Assembly: GCA_920105625.2 (NCBI GenBank)
Contig: OV050031.1
Coordinates: 217,362,194 to 217,426,193, forward strand
Direction: 5' to 3'
Source: Clusia tigrina
Taxonomy: Eukaryota > Arthropoda > Insecta > Diptera > Clusiidae
Length of the DNA stretch: 64,000 nt
The notes under the pieces are model-generated. The model made no database searches, was not told the origin of the DNA, and saw only the letters and a program-made list of their open reading frames with translations. The position numbers and the translations under genes are program-made. This document shows positions 11,628 to 24,339 of this stretch, one piece after another (position 1 is the first letter of the stretch; each line of letters begins with the position of its first letter).

Positions 11628-12382
11628 AAGGACTTTCCAATAGGGACGGGTCTACTTCGACAGTTCCTGTTGTTTTATCTATTGTTAGTTTGTCAGTTTT
11701 TTTTAAATTTTTTTATCACTAAAGGCAAAACACCGTAGCAAGTAAAAGCGTCGAGCATCACTGGCTGAATGGTCTCTGGAGCATTCTGACCGAATCCCGA
11801 TTTCAGCAAAACAACATCATCATCTTCAGCGACGAAGAGCCCAGTTTTGGATGGAACAACAAGCAAAATTTGCCGAATTGTATACAAAGCCAATCCACAC
11901 GAGGTCCACCAAGTGGGAATATATAGACAGAAAGTCACTTTTGGGTGTGATTTGTAGGCCGACGGCATTATCGGTCCATACTTGTACCAAAAAGACTTTA
12001 TACCATTGCCATCACCATCAACGGAAAGCGCTACCAATCGATCCTAATCATTTTCTTCTGGCCCAAATGAAATGATATTGATGTGAATGAAATGAGGTTC
12101 AAACAGGTTCAACAGCCACACAGCTGATGCCATAATGGAAATTTGAGTACATGGTTATCTCATCCCGTGCCATCGCTCGAATTCAGCGTTAGAGTCATCG
12201 AAAATTCGACCTCTCAGATGCGCGCCACCCAGGGCAGCCGCGAATCCCATTTGAATGATGTGATATTCGACAAATAAAGTCATTGGTAGGCCTTTCAAAT
12301 AAAACAAAAAAATTGTTGATATATCACACTCAACTTGTTTTATTCAATTTTAACATATACCCGTCCCTAATGGAAACCCCTT
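11628..12382 (+). mobile_element. Tc1/mariner (IS630-type) remnant with both terminal inverted repeats
   Basis: The 5' end at 11,628-11,651 and the 3' end at 12,359-12,382 are inverted copies of each other, sharing tttccaNtagggacgggt plus an outer AAGG. Each is flanked by TA, the expected target duplication of this superfamily. The interior carries a broken plus-strand transposase. Readable pieces are IIFSDEE near 11,818, CRIVYK/VHQVGIYRQKVTF near 11,875-11,945, ADGIIGP near 11,960 and a C-terminal RMRATQG-like end near 12,215-12,245, with frame changes between. The element is about 755 bp, far shorter than a complete one of roughly 1.3 kb, so the 5' half of the gene is gone. Confidence 0.85.
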
Positions 12383-12389
12383 TATTAGT

Positions 12390-14480
12390 TAAATCCTTTT
12401 AGTTCGAGCGTCATTGTCGCCTCCCAATTCCATCATGGAGGCAACCAGCTTCTCAGACGTTTCCCAGTCGAAATTGTAACATTCACCCCATTGTATCGGC
12501 CTCTATTGCAACGGCCCTCTGTACTATACCCACCACCTACCAATTGCACTTGTTTTACAACATTGGAATCTACTCCTTGGAAGTCTGTCTGGAATGATTG
12601 TGGTAAAGGTGTCGTGATGGATATTTTTCACCTCCCGAACTATCAATCTTCAAAGCCTCAGAGTTCCAACTACTTTCGTTTTTTTCCACACCTAAAATTC
12701 ACTTTCAGAATTCATTAAGGGACGGTATTATCAAAGTCTCCTTAATTAAAGTGTCTTCTCGGGGCCTAATTCCACCACTGAGGCAACAAGATTTGGAGAT
12801 ACTCTTCTGTAGGAATGTTTACATTCATTTCAAACAGGTTCGGGTTACATCGGCCTCTGTGCTATACTAACCACCTACTGACAATGATTGAATCTACTAC
12901 ATGAGAAGTAATTTCGAATGTATTGTGGTCGAGGAAGGTCTTTTTCAGCTCCCGAACTATCAATCTCCAAAGCCCCAGAGTTCAAACTACTTTCGTATTT
13001 TTTCCACACCTAAAATTCACTTTCAGAATTCATTAAGGGACGGTATTATCAAAGTCTCCTTAATTAAAGTGTCTTCTCGGGGCCTAATTCCACCACTGAG
13101 GCAACAAGATTTGGAGATACTCTTCTGTAGGAATGTTTACATTCATTTCAAACAGGTTCGGGTTACATCGGCCTCTGTGCTATACTAACCACCTACTGAC
13201 AATGATTGAATCTACTACATGAGAAGTAATTTCGAATGTATTGTGGTCGAGGAAGGTCTTTTTCAGCTCCCGAACTATCAATCTCCAAAGCCCCAGAGTT
13301 CAAACTACTTTCGTATTTTTTCCACACCTAAAATTCACTTTCAGAATTCATTAAGGGACGGTATTAGCAAAGTCTCCTTAATTAAAGTGTCTTCTCGGGG
13401 CCTAATTCCACCACTGAGGCAACAGGATTTGGAGTTATATCGATATGGGAATGTTTACATTCATTTCAAACTGGTTCCGGTTACATCGGTCTCTGTGCTA
13501 TACTAACCACCTACTGACAATGACAGAATCTACTACATGAGAAGTAATTTCGAATGTATTGTGGTCGAGGAAGGTCTTTTTCACTTCCCGAACCATCAAT
13601 CCCCAAAGCCTCAGAGTTAAAACTACTTTCGTATTTTTTTCCACACCTAAAATTCACTTTCAGAATTAATTAAGGGACGGTATTAGCAAAGTCTCCTTAA
13701 TTAAAGTGTCTTCTCGGGGCCTAATTCCAGCACTGATGCAACAAGATTTGGAGATACTCTTCTGTAGGAATATTTACATTCATTTCATACAGGTTCCGGT
13801 TACATCGGTCTCTGTGCTATACTAACCACTTACTGACAATGATAGAATCTACTACATGAGAAGTAATTTCGAATGTACTGTGGTCGAGGAAGGTCTTTTT
13901 CACTTCCCGAACCATCAATCCACAAAGCCTCAGAGTTCAAACTACTTTCGTATTTTTCCACACCTAAAATTCACTTTCAGAATTAATTAAGGGACGGTAT
14001 TAGCAAAGTCTCCTTAATTAAAGTGTCTTCTCGGGGCTCAATTCCACCACTGAGGTAACTAGTTTTGGAGATATTTCGCAGTGGGGATGTTTATATTCAT
14101 CTCAAGTAGGTTTCGTTACTTCAGCCTCGGTGCTATGTTCAATACCTGCAACTCGTACATGTCTTACAATGACGTATTCTACTACATGGATTCTATAGTT
14201 AACCACAATCTTTCTGGAACGATTATGGTGAACTTGTCGAGGTGTACATTTTCCACCTTCCGATCTATCAATCAGAGAACACAGAGAATAGAAACTTAAA
14301 TCACAAGCGGCAAAGCAGCGAAATAAAGCACACGGATGTTGTACATGAATCCACTCAAAATCGTGGTGAATCCACTCAAAATCGTGGTGACCGCTAGGGA
14401 CGCTGGCAGCGCTATCAATCCCCATAGCCTGAGAGTTCAATCTAGGTTCGAATTTTTGCTCATACCTAAACTTAACTTTC
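12390..14480 (+). repeat. 318-bp satellite array, about six copies
   Basis: The marker tctactacatgag lies at 12,893, 13,211, 13,529 and 13,848, giving a 318-319 bp period. A more diverged copy precedes (about 12,400-12,717) and another follows (about 13,990-14,480). The middle copies are almost identical to one another and the edge copies are diverged, as expected for unequal exchange. Open frames of 95 codons repeat in register but carry no recognised domain. Confidence 0.9.
14273..14411 (+). mobile_element. hAT-type miniature element inside the 318-bp satellite
   Basis: The element begins CAGAGAACACAGAGAA and ends at ...gctggcagcg. It is bounded by the 8-bp direct repeat ctatcaat (14,265-14,272 and 14,412-14,419), which is present once in other satellite units. 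Inside is a duplicated word, tccactcaaaatcgtggtga. The 3' terminal repeat seen in related copies at 25.7 and 47.6 kb is missing. Confidence 0.65.
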
Positions 14481-16285
14481 AGTTCTTTTTTCTTCTACCT
14501 TCCCGAAGTACATTCTCTCAACGGCTTCCAAAGACTAATCAGGCAAATTCTCGTATATTAAATAAATATTATTATATTAAATTATATTAAATTGAATATA
14601 ATAAACATGATTTTAAACAAGAACAATATATGTGTATGTGTATGTGAGGAAATAATAAGGCGTTGATTGTAGTAATATTGACATCAATCAATAAGGTTCC
14701 CATGTAAATTGACTGTGATGAGTTTGTAACAATTAAAGTATTCATGTTCAAAATGCACGGAATCAATCTCTGATAGAAAGGTAACTCTTCTGGAAGTTGA
14801 TCAGCGTGATTTTGAGAGCGTAAAGTGTCCGTTGAGGGGGAGTACCTCCTCAACCGTTGTGGTTGTTCCGTGCATTCGATTGCAATAACGATAAAAAAAT
14901 TTGATTTTCTTTTCAAATAAAATCGCTTGTAAAACTTTGGATTAAACTACAGCCTACGGTACGGTATGCTCAACAATTCAATATTCTTATTAAAAATCTG
15001 GCAGTAACACTTAAAATTTTTTTGATTTTCTTTTTTTGTTTCATTTTTAAATAAACACTTTTACACAATATGACAACAATTAACAGAATTTATAGTAAAG
15101 TATTTTGCTATGCTATAAAAAACTCTCTGTGTTTAAAACCAATAAAAATACACGCTACGAATTACATGTACGAGTACTAAATATAAATAATTGAATATGT
15201 TTTGGTTTTTTGTTTTGCATAATTTGCAATTTTTTTATCATTTATTAATGTTTTTTTTCATTTTTGCTTTTGTTGTTTAGGAAGTTGTACTGTTACCGCT
15301 GTTATTGATTATGAATACTTTAATATATGCTTTTTGTTTTAATGGTTTGTTGTTTTATGTTTTGTTTAATGTTTTATCTTTTGTTGTTTTGTTGTTTTGT
15401 TGTTTTTTTTTTGTATGTTTGTCTGGCATTGTTATTATGGCAAAATGTTTATCAGCATCCTTTTGGTTAGTTTGTTATAATATTATGACTACTTTGGTAT
15501 CGTTTGATATTGCTTCGTGGTTTCTTACTAAATGGTAAAGTTAGCTTAGCTGAGGGAATTTCATTAATTTTGTTCTTCTTTTTGTTTATTATAATTATTT
15601 TTTTTATGTTTTTTTTTTAATATATGATTTGTTCATATTTCGTTTTAAGTCTAAAGTTAAGGCTAAAAAAATATTATGCAAATTAAATTGTAAGAAGGCT
15701 GAACTAGTTCTTTTGGTATGTGTTTTGTTTGTGTTTTTCTCCCCTTCTTCTTTTTGGCTTAGTGTTCGTTTAATTTAATTTTGTTTTTTCTTTATTTATT
15801 TATACTTAATTTGTTTTTATTTATAAGTAAGTATGTGTGTATTTTCGTTTAACGCCAACACTAGCTAAAGCACAATTCTATACACGTTGCCGTTGTTGTT
15901 GTAATTCTAAGTGTATGCTATTTACAAGAACATTGATCTAAGTACACGTAATTTATGTATATTTAAATATGATTTTTTTTTCGATTTATATTTAAGTTAA
16001 TGTTTAATTTATTTGATTTAAGTTTATTTTGAAATGTTAGCGTGAATGAGTAAATTTCTTCTAGATTGTTTATATTCCCTATAAATTTGAAATCTCATTA
16101 AGTAAATGGGAGAAACCCCTGAATCCGTGACAGAGAGAGAGAGGGAGAGAGAGAGCGATAGAAGGAGACAATTTTAGTGCAAATTTCAATAATATAAAAA
16201 TTGTACCCCCAACTCTATAAGGGCCCTTGGCATGTTCTGGGCATTGGTTTAATTGATAACTGAAACTGAGAATGTGAGGAACTGA
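14481..16285. other. AT-rich island, no gene seen
   Basis: This is mostly T-rich DNA with unremarkable short frames. A GA-rich tract lies at about 16,131-16,170. The 77-codon frame at 15,305 is Phe/Leu/Val/Cys-rich because of T runs and is not regarded as a gene. Confidence 0.45.
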
Positions 16286-17085
16286 GGGTGTTTACTCAAT
16301 ACTAGAGCAGAATGTCATTTTATATCCATATTAAAAAATGTTATGTAGGCCCAAAATAGAACACTTCCTCTGTGCCTGCCTGGCTAGTAGAAGATTGAAT
16401 ACACTAGTCAAGCCGATGCTCCAAAACATTGAAGAGATCGTGAACTGCAATACAAGGGAAGTTCTCACGTTCATAAAACTCTTGAACTGGCTATAAGGAT
16501 CAGTAGAAATATCAACATTATAGAATTGCATCTAAATTAAAAGAACGGCAACAAAACGGCACACCTGGGCTAATTTGATGTGGGATCCCCCCGCGGAGCC
16601 ATAGGACCATATACATATATATATATCATCGTGGTGTAACCAACCAACCAACAATTATGTGTAAGGTCAACGATAGGAAACAAACGCGATTTATACACGC
16701 GCACTCACGAAAGACTGAAGAGCTATCATAGGTACAATGACAGGCCATAATTTATTGGCCGCACATGCACACAAGATAGGAATAGCGGACAATGACGAAT
16801 GTAGAAAATGTAGGGAGGTTGGAGTAAGGGAAACTCTAGAACAACTCCTTTGTATATGTCCTGCTTAAAATGCTTAAGAGCCCCACATCGAAGATTGGAA
16901 GACATCTCAGGAATGGAGCTGACAGCACTGCTTAGATTCTCAAAAAGCGTTGACATGCTACGAGATGTCTACCGTAAATCTGCATGAAGGTCAGACCCCA
17001 TCTGGTATCACTAGGGACCAATCGGTCTATGCGTGACTTTATGCCAGCCAGGTTAACCGCACCAAACCTAACCTAACTAACTAAC
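16286..17085 (+). mobile_element. Two LINE 3'-end fragments
   Basis: The first piece (about 16,340-16,505) reads EHFLCACLA then LNTLVKPMLQNIEEI, the end of a LINE RNase H/C-terminal domain. The second (about 16,715-17,085) reads TGHNLLAAHAHKIGIADNDE, then CRKCREVGVRETLEQLLCIC, then stops. It ends in a non-coding tail closing with accaaacctaacctaacta. A CCTAACC-type tail also ends the related minus-strand copies at 33.9, 50.3 and 54.2 kb. Confidence 0.75.
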
Positions 17086-17732
17086 CAACTGATCGAAAAT
17101 ACTGGCATTTGAAAGTTACAACTATCGTAACTATTGTTTGAATACTTCTTCACATCGTGAACATTCTTCCAGCAGCTTCGCACTGGCGTGTGATGCACCA
17201 TAGGGTAGGTTCACCTTTTGTACCCACGAAATGACTTTGAGAAATTCTTCTTGCCTCATCGGGGGATTTTAGAACTCAAATAAAATAAGACGCCAGTGAA
17301 CTGAAAATGGAGATAACTTTCACAAGAAATCTAATGTACGAGTAGTTTACTGAAGATAGGAAGAAAATCTCGTTATGTAAAAGATATACCGTGTAAAGCA
17401 TTTGCCAGCTTAGAGCATGGTAAGCAATATCTTGGAACGATGGCAGCTTAAATCAATATACGGAGAATTTGTGCATGACTCATACATATACTGACTACTC
17501 CGATTACTGACTCAAGGCTGCAGTTCTACTCTTCAGTAATTTCTCTTAATAGTTCTGGCGCTATATCTGGTTGGTAGCTCGTATCCTATGAATCATACCT
17601 ATATAAAGAAAATAAGTCAAGCAAAGTAAGCATTTCCTTCTGATATTTAGCAATGAGGTTTGTTAGGTAAATGTATGCTTAGAATTTTTGAACCACTGTT
17701 CTTTCAATAACAGCTGTGGCGACAAATAAGGG
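17086..17732. other. No gene seen
   Basis: Unique-looking DNA without a recognisable open frame, repeat or mobile-element end. Confidence 0.4.
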
Positions 17733-18620
17733 TTAACATTCAAGAGAGACTCGGACACTCCTTACATTACAAAAAGTGCTAACATTCAAAAGAGACTCAC
17801 TCGGGCACTCTTTCCATTAAAAAGGTGTTAACATTCAAGAGAGACTCGGACATTCTTTACATTGTAAAAATTGTTAACATTCAAGAGAGACTCACTCGGA
17901 CACTCTTTACATTAAAAAGGTGTTAACATTGAAGAGAGACTCGGACATTCTTTACATTGAAAAAATTGTTAACATTCAAGAGAGACTCACTCGGACACTC
18001 TTTACATTAAAAAGGTGTTAACATTCAAGAGAGACTCGGACATTCTTTACATTGAAAAAATTGTTAACATTCAAGAGAGACTCACTCGGACACTCTTTAC
18101 ATTAAAAAGGTGTTAACATTCAAGAGAGACTCGGACATTCTTTACATTGAAAAAATTGTTAACATTCAAGAGAGACTCACTCGGACACTCTTTACATTGA
18201 AAAGGTGTTAACATTGAAGAGAGACTCGGACATTCTTTACATTGAAAAAATTGTTAACATTCAAGAGAGACTCACTCGGACACTATTTACATTAAAAAGG
18301 TGTTAACATTCAAGAGAGACTCACTCGGACACTCTTTACATTAAAAGGAGTGTTAACATTCAAGAGAGTCTCGGACATTCTTTACATTGAAAAAAGTGTT
18401 AACATTCAAGAGAGTCTCGGACATTCTTTACATTGAAAAAAGTGTTAACATTCAATGGAGACTCACTCGGACATTCTTTACATTGAAAAAAGTGTTAACA
18501 TTCAAGAGAGACTCACTCGGACACTCTTTACATTAAAAGGAGTGTTAACATTCAAGACAGACTCGATCATTCTTTACATTGAAAAAAGTGTTAACATTCA
18601 AGGGAGACTCGGACATTCTT
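17733..18620 (+). repeat. Dimeric satellite of 46- and 49-bp units
   Basis: About 18 units start gttaacattcaagagagact. A 49-bp form (..cactcggacactctttacattaaaaaggt) and a 46-bp form (..cggacattctttacattgaaaaaatt) alternate, giving a 95-bp higher-order dimer. The alternation breaks down in the last third. Confidence 0.92.
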
Positions 18621-18684
18621 AGAACAATATATTATCATTGATAACTGCGGACACTAATTTTTATGACTATCTGAAGCTCTTGAA

Positions 18685-18832
18685 TAAATCAGGCCCTCGA
18701 ATGAATGAGGCCCTCGAATGAATGAGGCTCTCGAATGAATGAGGTTCTCGAATGAATCAGGCCCTCGAATGAATGAGGCTCTCGAATGAATCAGACCCTC
18801 GAATGAATGAAACTCTCAAATGAATGACGCAC
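18685..18832 (+). repeat. 17-bp tandem repeat
   Basis: About eight copies of ctcgaatgaatgaggc/tc. This abuts the preceding satellite after a 60-bp gap. Confidence 0.85.
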
Positions 18833-19160
18833 TCACTTATAAAGTGAAAATACCGTACAAATGGAATGAAATTACTGCCTGCTTATATGCATCAAATACT
18901 ATACATTACGGCCTCAGGCAATTCCCTTTTTGTTTGAAATCCTTTACAGTAATCTGGAACTAAAAGGAGACACCTGAAGACTTATAAAGTGGTCATTCAG
19001 CGAAAATGCCATACAAATGGAATGGAAGTATTGTCTGCTTATGCGCGTCTTATATTATACATTAACCTTTAAGGCAATTCCCTTTTCATTTGAAAACCTT
19101 TACAAGTTGAAATCCGCTGGAACTAAAAGGAGACACCTGAAGACTCTCAAACCTGAGCAC
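18833..19160 (+). repeat. Two-copy direct repeat, about 180 bp apart
   Basis: Both copies contain aaggagacacctgaagact, preceded by caattcccttt and ttatacatta-like words, and share ccatacaaatggaatg near 18,855 and 19,010. Confidence 0.75.
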
Positions 19161-20730
19161 CATATGGAATACCCTCACTTCCATTGATATTTCTATGAAA
19201 TACCAAATGAACTGCTGTGAAATTTCGATCAATTTTAGACCCTTAGGGGAACAGAGAATAATGTTGTCTTACCACTTTGCAAATTCCTCTATATTGAGAT
19301 CTATAATTCATTATAATTTTGAAGTACTCGTAAGTACAATGAGGAGTTTTCTGAGTACTGAATTAAACATCTTAAATACTGTATCTCTCCCTCTATAACC
19401 GTGCTACAATCCTCATCAGGGCAACTGCGTTCGCTGGGGATTGTGTTGCTGCATGGGTCTCATTTACAACTAGACTTATGTAACTACCTTATGCATATAT
19501 ATTTATATATGTAAGGTATATATCTATGTAAATGCGTGTCGTTTATCAGACTTCATTCATACATGCCTATATGTATGTATTTGGGTAAACTGTTCTCGTT
19601 AGACCTGGTTAGAGAGCTCCCTATATACCTACTATGCAAATGGTGGGCACTAGTATATTTGGAGAATATGCTCGTACAATATACGGGTATATATGTATAA
19701 ATTCATTACGTTCGTCGTTAAATTGCGTTTGAGTTTTAGTATGTAATCCTTTACTATTTATATATGTACTCGAAAATTTATGTAAATGTAATTGTAAGCG
19801 ATTTTCCACAAAATTTTCAATCTCAAAAATCCATTTCGTTTAATGTACAGTACAATAATTATTGCTAGATATATGTATATATATATATATATAGAGATGT
19901 ATATGTATATACTTTATGTATGTATATAGAATTTATGCATTTAATAGATTGTAATATTTGTTTGGAAATGGTTAAATTGTATTTGTAATTGTAATTTTGG
20001 TTTCTCTTTTGTATTAGTATCGGTATTGGTCGCATAGTACAGTACGAGTAGAGTAGTACAATAGTGTCAAGAACCTCAAAAATACATATTTTACTTTACT
20101 TTATTTGTGTTTTTGTTTTTTTTTTGTTGTTGTTGTTGTTTCTGTTGTTTTGTTTTTTATGTTTATATATTTGTAGGATTGTGTTTTAGTTCGAATTTGT
20201 TTAAAGTTAATTTTAATATTATTTAAGCTTAGGTTGTATGTAAGTTAATGGATCTGATCGGCATGAAGAATTTCGTATATGTATATATTTATAAATTTTT
20301 CACTAAATGATTCTATCTTTTCTTTTTGTTTTTGTTAATGTATAATGACGTTAAATGCAGTGAGTTACTTTTTTGTTATCAACCTTTTAGCTGCAATATT
20401 TTGTTTTATGTTTTTGTTTTATAACTAATAATAATTTATCTAATCTTAGTTTATAAATTTAGCGAATACTGTTGGTATAAGAAAGTTTCGGCTTTAAAAT
20501 TGTTTTAGTTAAGTGTAAAAATTAAAAATTAAAATAATAATAAATTTGTATTTTATTTGTTATTTTTATTGCTATTTGTAAATGAGTGTAGTTTGAAGAT
20601 TTTTGTGTTCATTTTTATTATTTTATATTAAACTTTTTCTTTTAAGTAAATTTGCTATTTATTGTTGTTTTGTATATATATACAGACTGCTCAATCTTCT
20701 CACGCTGATGTGTCTTAAGAAAAGTCTGCA
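19161..20730. other. AT-rich island, no gene seen
   Basis: It contains a (TA)n tract near 19,868-19,900 and T-rich stretches, including a TTG run near 20,125-20,145. No coding segment is recognisable. Confidence 0.45.
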
Positions 20731-20734
20731 AAAA

Positions 20735-20822
20735 TCAATATTACAACAACCCGGAGCAATATTGCAATACTTTGGATCAATATTACAACACCCCCGATCA
20801 ATATTGCAACACCTTGGATCGC
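20735..20822 (+). repeat. 21-bp tandem repeat
   Basis: About four copies of gatcaatattacaacacccc, with alternating attacaac and attgcaac forms. Confidence 0.8.
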
Positions 20823-20825
20823 TTT

Positions 20826-21545
20826 CTGTGTCTGTGTTATGATTACTTTTGGACGTTTTTGGTATGAATGCAAAGGTAATCAGAGTCAGAACAACATATA
20901 TCAATTTTAGATTAGATATAGACAGATTTTTGCTTGGACATTAAGTCCACAACAAATCAAAGACATGCATCAAAGCTTCACACAAAAGATCTACTCAATG
21001 TCTGTGTTATGATTACTTTGGACGTTTTTGGTGTGAATGCAAAGGGAATCAGAGCCAGAGCCCAAGTTAAACAATTTCTACGAATTTTGGATTAGTTTTG
21101 GATAGATTTATGTGTGAACCTCCAAAATCTATCAAAGGTGGAGTACTGTACAAGAAGCTGCTATGTCTGCTATGTATGTCCAACACCACAGATCAACATT
21201 TCAACACATTAGATCAAAGTAGTCCTTCTCTGTGTTTGGGGTATGATTGCTTTAGACATTTTGACTGTTAATGCTAACAGACAGATATATGCTTGAACCT
21301 TAAGTCCACAATAGATCAAAGGCAGGCATCATGCATCGAAGGCCTTCATACAAAAGATCAACTCAGTGTCTGTGTTATGATTACTTTTTGGTGTTAATGC
21401 AAAAGGAATCAGAGTCTGAGCCTCAGTGAAACAATGTAAATCATAGTATTATTCATCTTCGAATTTTAGATTACATATAGACAGATTTCTACTTGAATCT
21501 TAAATCCACAATACACCAAAGACAGGCATCAAAGGCTTCCTACAA
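20826..21545 (+). repeat. Diverged tandem array, units about 140-230 bp
   Basis: The word tctgtgttatgattacttt recurs near 20,828, 21,000 and 21,367, with a diverged form near 21,228. Each is followed by ttggNgtNaatgcaaagg, an attttagattagat/atagacagatt block and a catcaaagNctt block. Confidence 0.8.
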
Positions 21546-22034
21546 AGGATCAAATTGGTCGAAGTGCACTACAACCAATGATAATAGTGATCAGAATTAT
21601 ATCGTTTAGACTTGAATACATGGAAAAGATCACATAAGAAGCTTGTATGATTCATACGGCAGTCATTATTTTTGAATGTGCAAAACTTTCCATTTTTTGT
21701 GACCTTGAACCAAACAATTTCCACCAAAGCAGTGACAGGATAATTTCCACTAAACTTTTGGGATGCACTGCATCTCACTTAGAAAGCTTTAAATATATTT
21801 TATAAGCATCCAAAGAGGTATATCCGTTCATAATATAAAATCTATATTAAATTATATTGCTCTATCTGTTTATCCGTATATGAAGTCCAACACTAATGAA
21901 CCATTTAATCAATTATTTTCTCAATGAAAGAATTGAAATTTTGAACTAAATTCACTGCCAGTCCTTTGAATTGTTGGATTACCATTATCTGCAAAAGTTT
22001 CTCTGCCCTTGGATTTTAAAATATTTGAGGAATA

Positions 22035-22405
22035 TTAAATCCCTGTACATTCAATGGTCTCCCTCCATAGTCTCTATAAGTCTGCTATTGAAATATTAAA
22101 CCCGATTCACGAAATGTCGCGAAACATAATTTCAAAGACATCTGAGAGTAAGTACTGGGACAATGGGCATTGCACAGGGCTAGGTGAGTCTTAAGACAGC
22201 CATTAAACCAAGTACTGGGAACGCTACAATAATCCAAAGACTATAGTCAAAGTTTATCATATTCTCTAATACTATCACTGGACTTCTCAAATCAATGAAG
22301 TAATGAATTCAATGAATTACTTGGAATCAAAGAATATATCCAATGACTAAAGATTGAATTATAAGATGATAGTCCAGTGCAGTTCAGAGGAGAGTTCGCG
22401 GATTT
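22035..22405 (+). repeat. Dispersed duplicate, copy 1
   Basis: This is homologous over about 370 bp to 25,260-25,640. Shared words include gagagtaagtactgggacaa, actatagtcaaagtt, atattctctaatactatcac and gagagttcgNggattttgaa. No coding capacity or termini were recognised. Confidence 0.8.
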
Positions 22406-22445
22406 TGAAATCACAACTATACCCTTTTAATATTTGAGTGCTCTT

Positions 22446-22612
22446 TAAATTGAGGGCTTATATTGGATCGTCCTTGACAAAATTGCTGAGAGTCAGAAAA
22501 TAGATGCTGTGTGAAGACAAGTCCTCGTTAAATTGAGGGCCTATATTGGATGGTCCTTTGTTGAAACTACTGAAAGTCTGTATAAAGTTACTGTGTGAAG
22601 AGAAGTCAATGT
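22446..22612 (+). repeat. Two-copy tandem repeat, about 83 bp
   Basis: ttaaattgagggcttatatt and ttaaattgagggcctatatt begin the two copies, and both end in tgtgtgaagaNaagtc. Confidence 0.75.
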
Positions 22613-24335
22613 GTTAAACATCTGAAGAAGCAAGTGGGTCTTGAGTGGCACTCACGTGTTTCGACCTTTAAGCCACTTTTCAGTCGAAGCTTAGTAGCAC
22701 ATCTGGAGAAGATTTTAAGTCATTGTATACCAAATTGGAGAAGGCATTGTCAGGCTTCCTACATGTCAGGTGTGCTTCTCAATATCCTTTGTAAATTTGG
22801 CTTCAGAGACTGAATTTCTTATTATATTTATGCACCACTATTCACAACAGTCTCCCAGTTTCCACAGACTCAAAAGGCAACACTCGTTTAAAGAAGGCGT
22901 TTCTGTATATATACATAAAACCTTGTATACTGCATAACTTCTAAACTGAACCGATTGTAAAAAGAATCCAAATAAATTGTAGAAAAAATCACATTCTATT
23001 TCCAGAAAATGCCCATTATCTCTATGGAAATTGGTTGTAAGTTGTATACGATAAATATGAAAGTTGGAAAGAAAAAAGTTCTGCAATTATTTAAGCTACT
23101 ATGTAATTACTAAATTGTTGTTGTTCTTTTTGTTTGTTTGTTTTTGTAAGTAAGTCTGTAATTTCATGCTTTCGATTGCCACATTTTACCTTTTTGTTTT
23201 TGTTTTTGTTTTTGTTTTATATTCTTTTGTTTTGTTTGTAAAATATTCAAGAACTGAAATATAAGAAAAATAAAAACATATCAAAAACCACGATTTCCAC
23301 AAAATTCGTTCGACATTTGTTGCTTTTTGAGTATATTTGCATTTGTTTTCGTAATCATTGTAATCGTAATTGTATGTGTGTGTGTAAATTATGTGTAAAT
23401 TACGCAGTCGTTTTTTTACTATTACTTTGTTAATTTTACGCCCGCCCAAACAGCATTTTTTGTTTCAAGCATAAAGAGTCGAATTTTCTTATAACAAAAA
23501 ACAATCGAAGTTCCTCTGATATCTTAGCAAAAGTTTTCGTTATCGCTCGCTAAGGTTCCGGTTTTAGTGTTAGTTTTAGTGTTAGTTTTAGTGTTAGTTT
23601 TAGTGTTAGCCATAAAGTAATAAATGCTGTTCCGGCTTTGTTTATCTTCTCGCTTACATAATTATTATTATTAGTTATATTAATTTATACAAAATTCTTC
23701 GTTTTACTCGTAATTTATATGTATGGTATCTTCAATCATATCGTGTAAATTTGTAAAATGTAAAGTCGTAAAAAATTGTTCAACTGTAAATGTTAATATT
23801 CCATAATAAATGACTAAAATTATTGTATCTTTTTTTGTTGGGTGTTAAACGGCGCATAATTTTTTGTTGGTTTTACTTTTGGTTTTTGTTATTTTCGTAT
23901 ATTTTATTAATTAAGTTTTATTTAGAAAATATGCTGACGGGTTGTTCACGTATGTTTATAATGCATATGCTGATTATGCGTATGGGGCCTAGAAGCATTT
24001 GCAATAGAAAGAGCAGAGGAAACAGCGTAAGAGCAGTCGAAAAGTGATGTGGAGAGTTGGGCGATTTGGTGTGGAGCGAGAGCGATTGGAGAGAGGGAGA
24101 AATATTTTACAGCAGATTCTTCGTATAATGATAGAATAGCTAAAGTAACTGGGAGCCGATAAGTGTGCTCATATATCCCTTGCCACGACCATAACTGAAC
24201 TATTTGGTATGCTGATGCCATTTGAATTCCTATCTTTAGTCAATTTTATTTCCCAATGTTTCTAATAACAAACTAGGAAGCAATTTACTTTGAACAGAAC
24301 GCATAATAACAACGACAACATTAGAGTATATGAGA
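22613..24335. other. AT-rich DNA with a 12-bp repeat, no gene seen
   Basis: A gttagttttagt unit is repeated about four times at 23,560-23,610. The other short frames are AT-driven and resemble no family. Confidence 0.45.
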
Positions 24336-24339
24336 AGCT

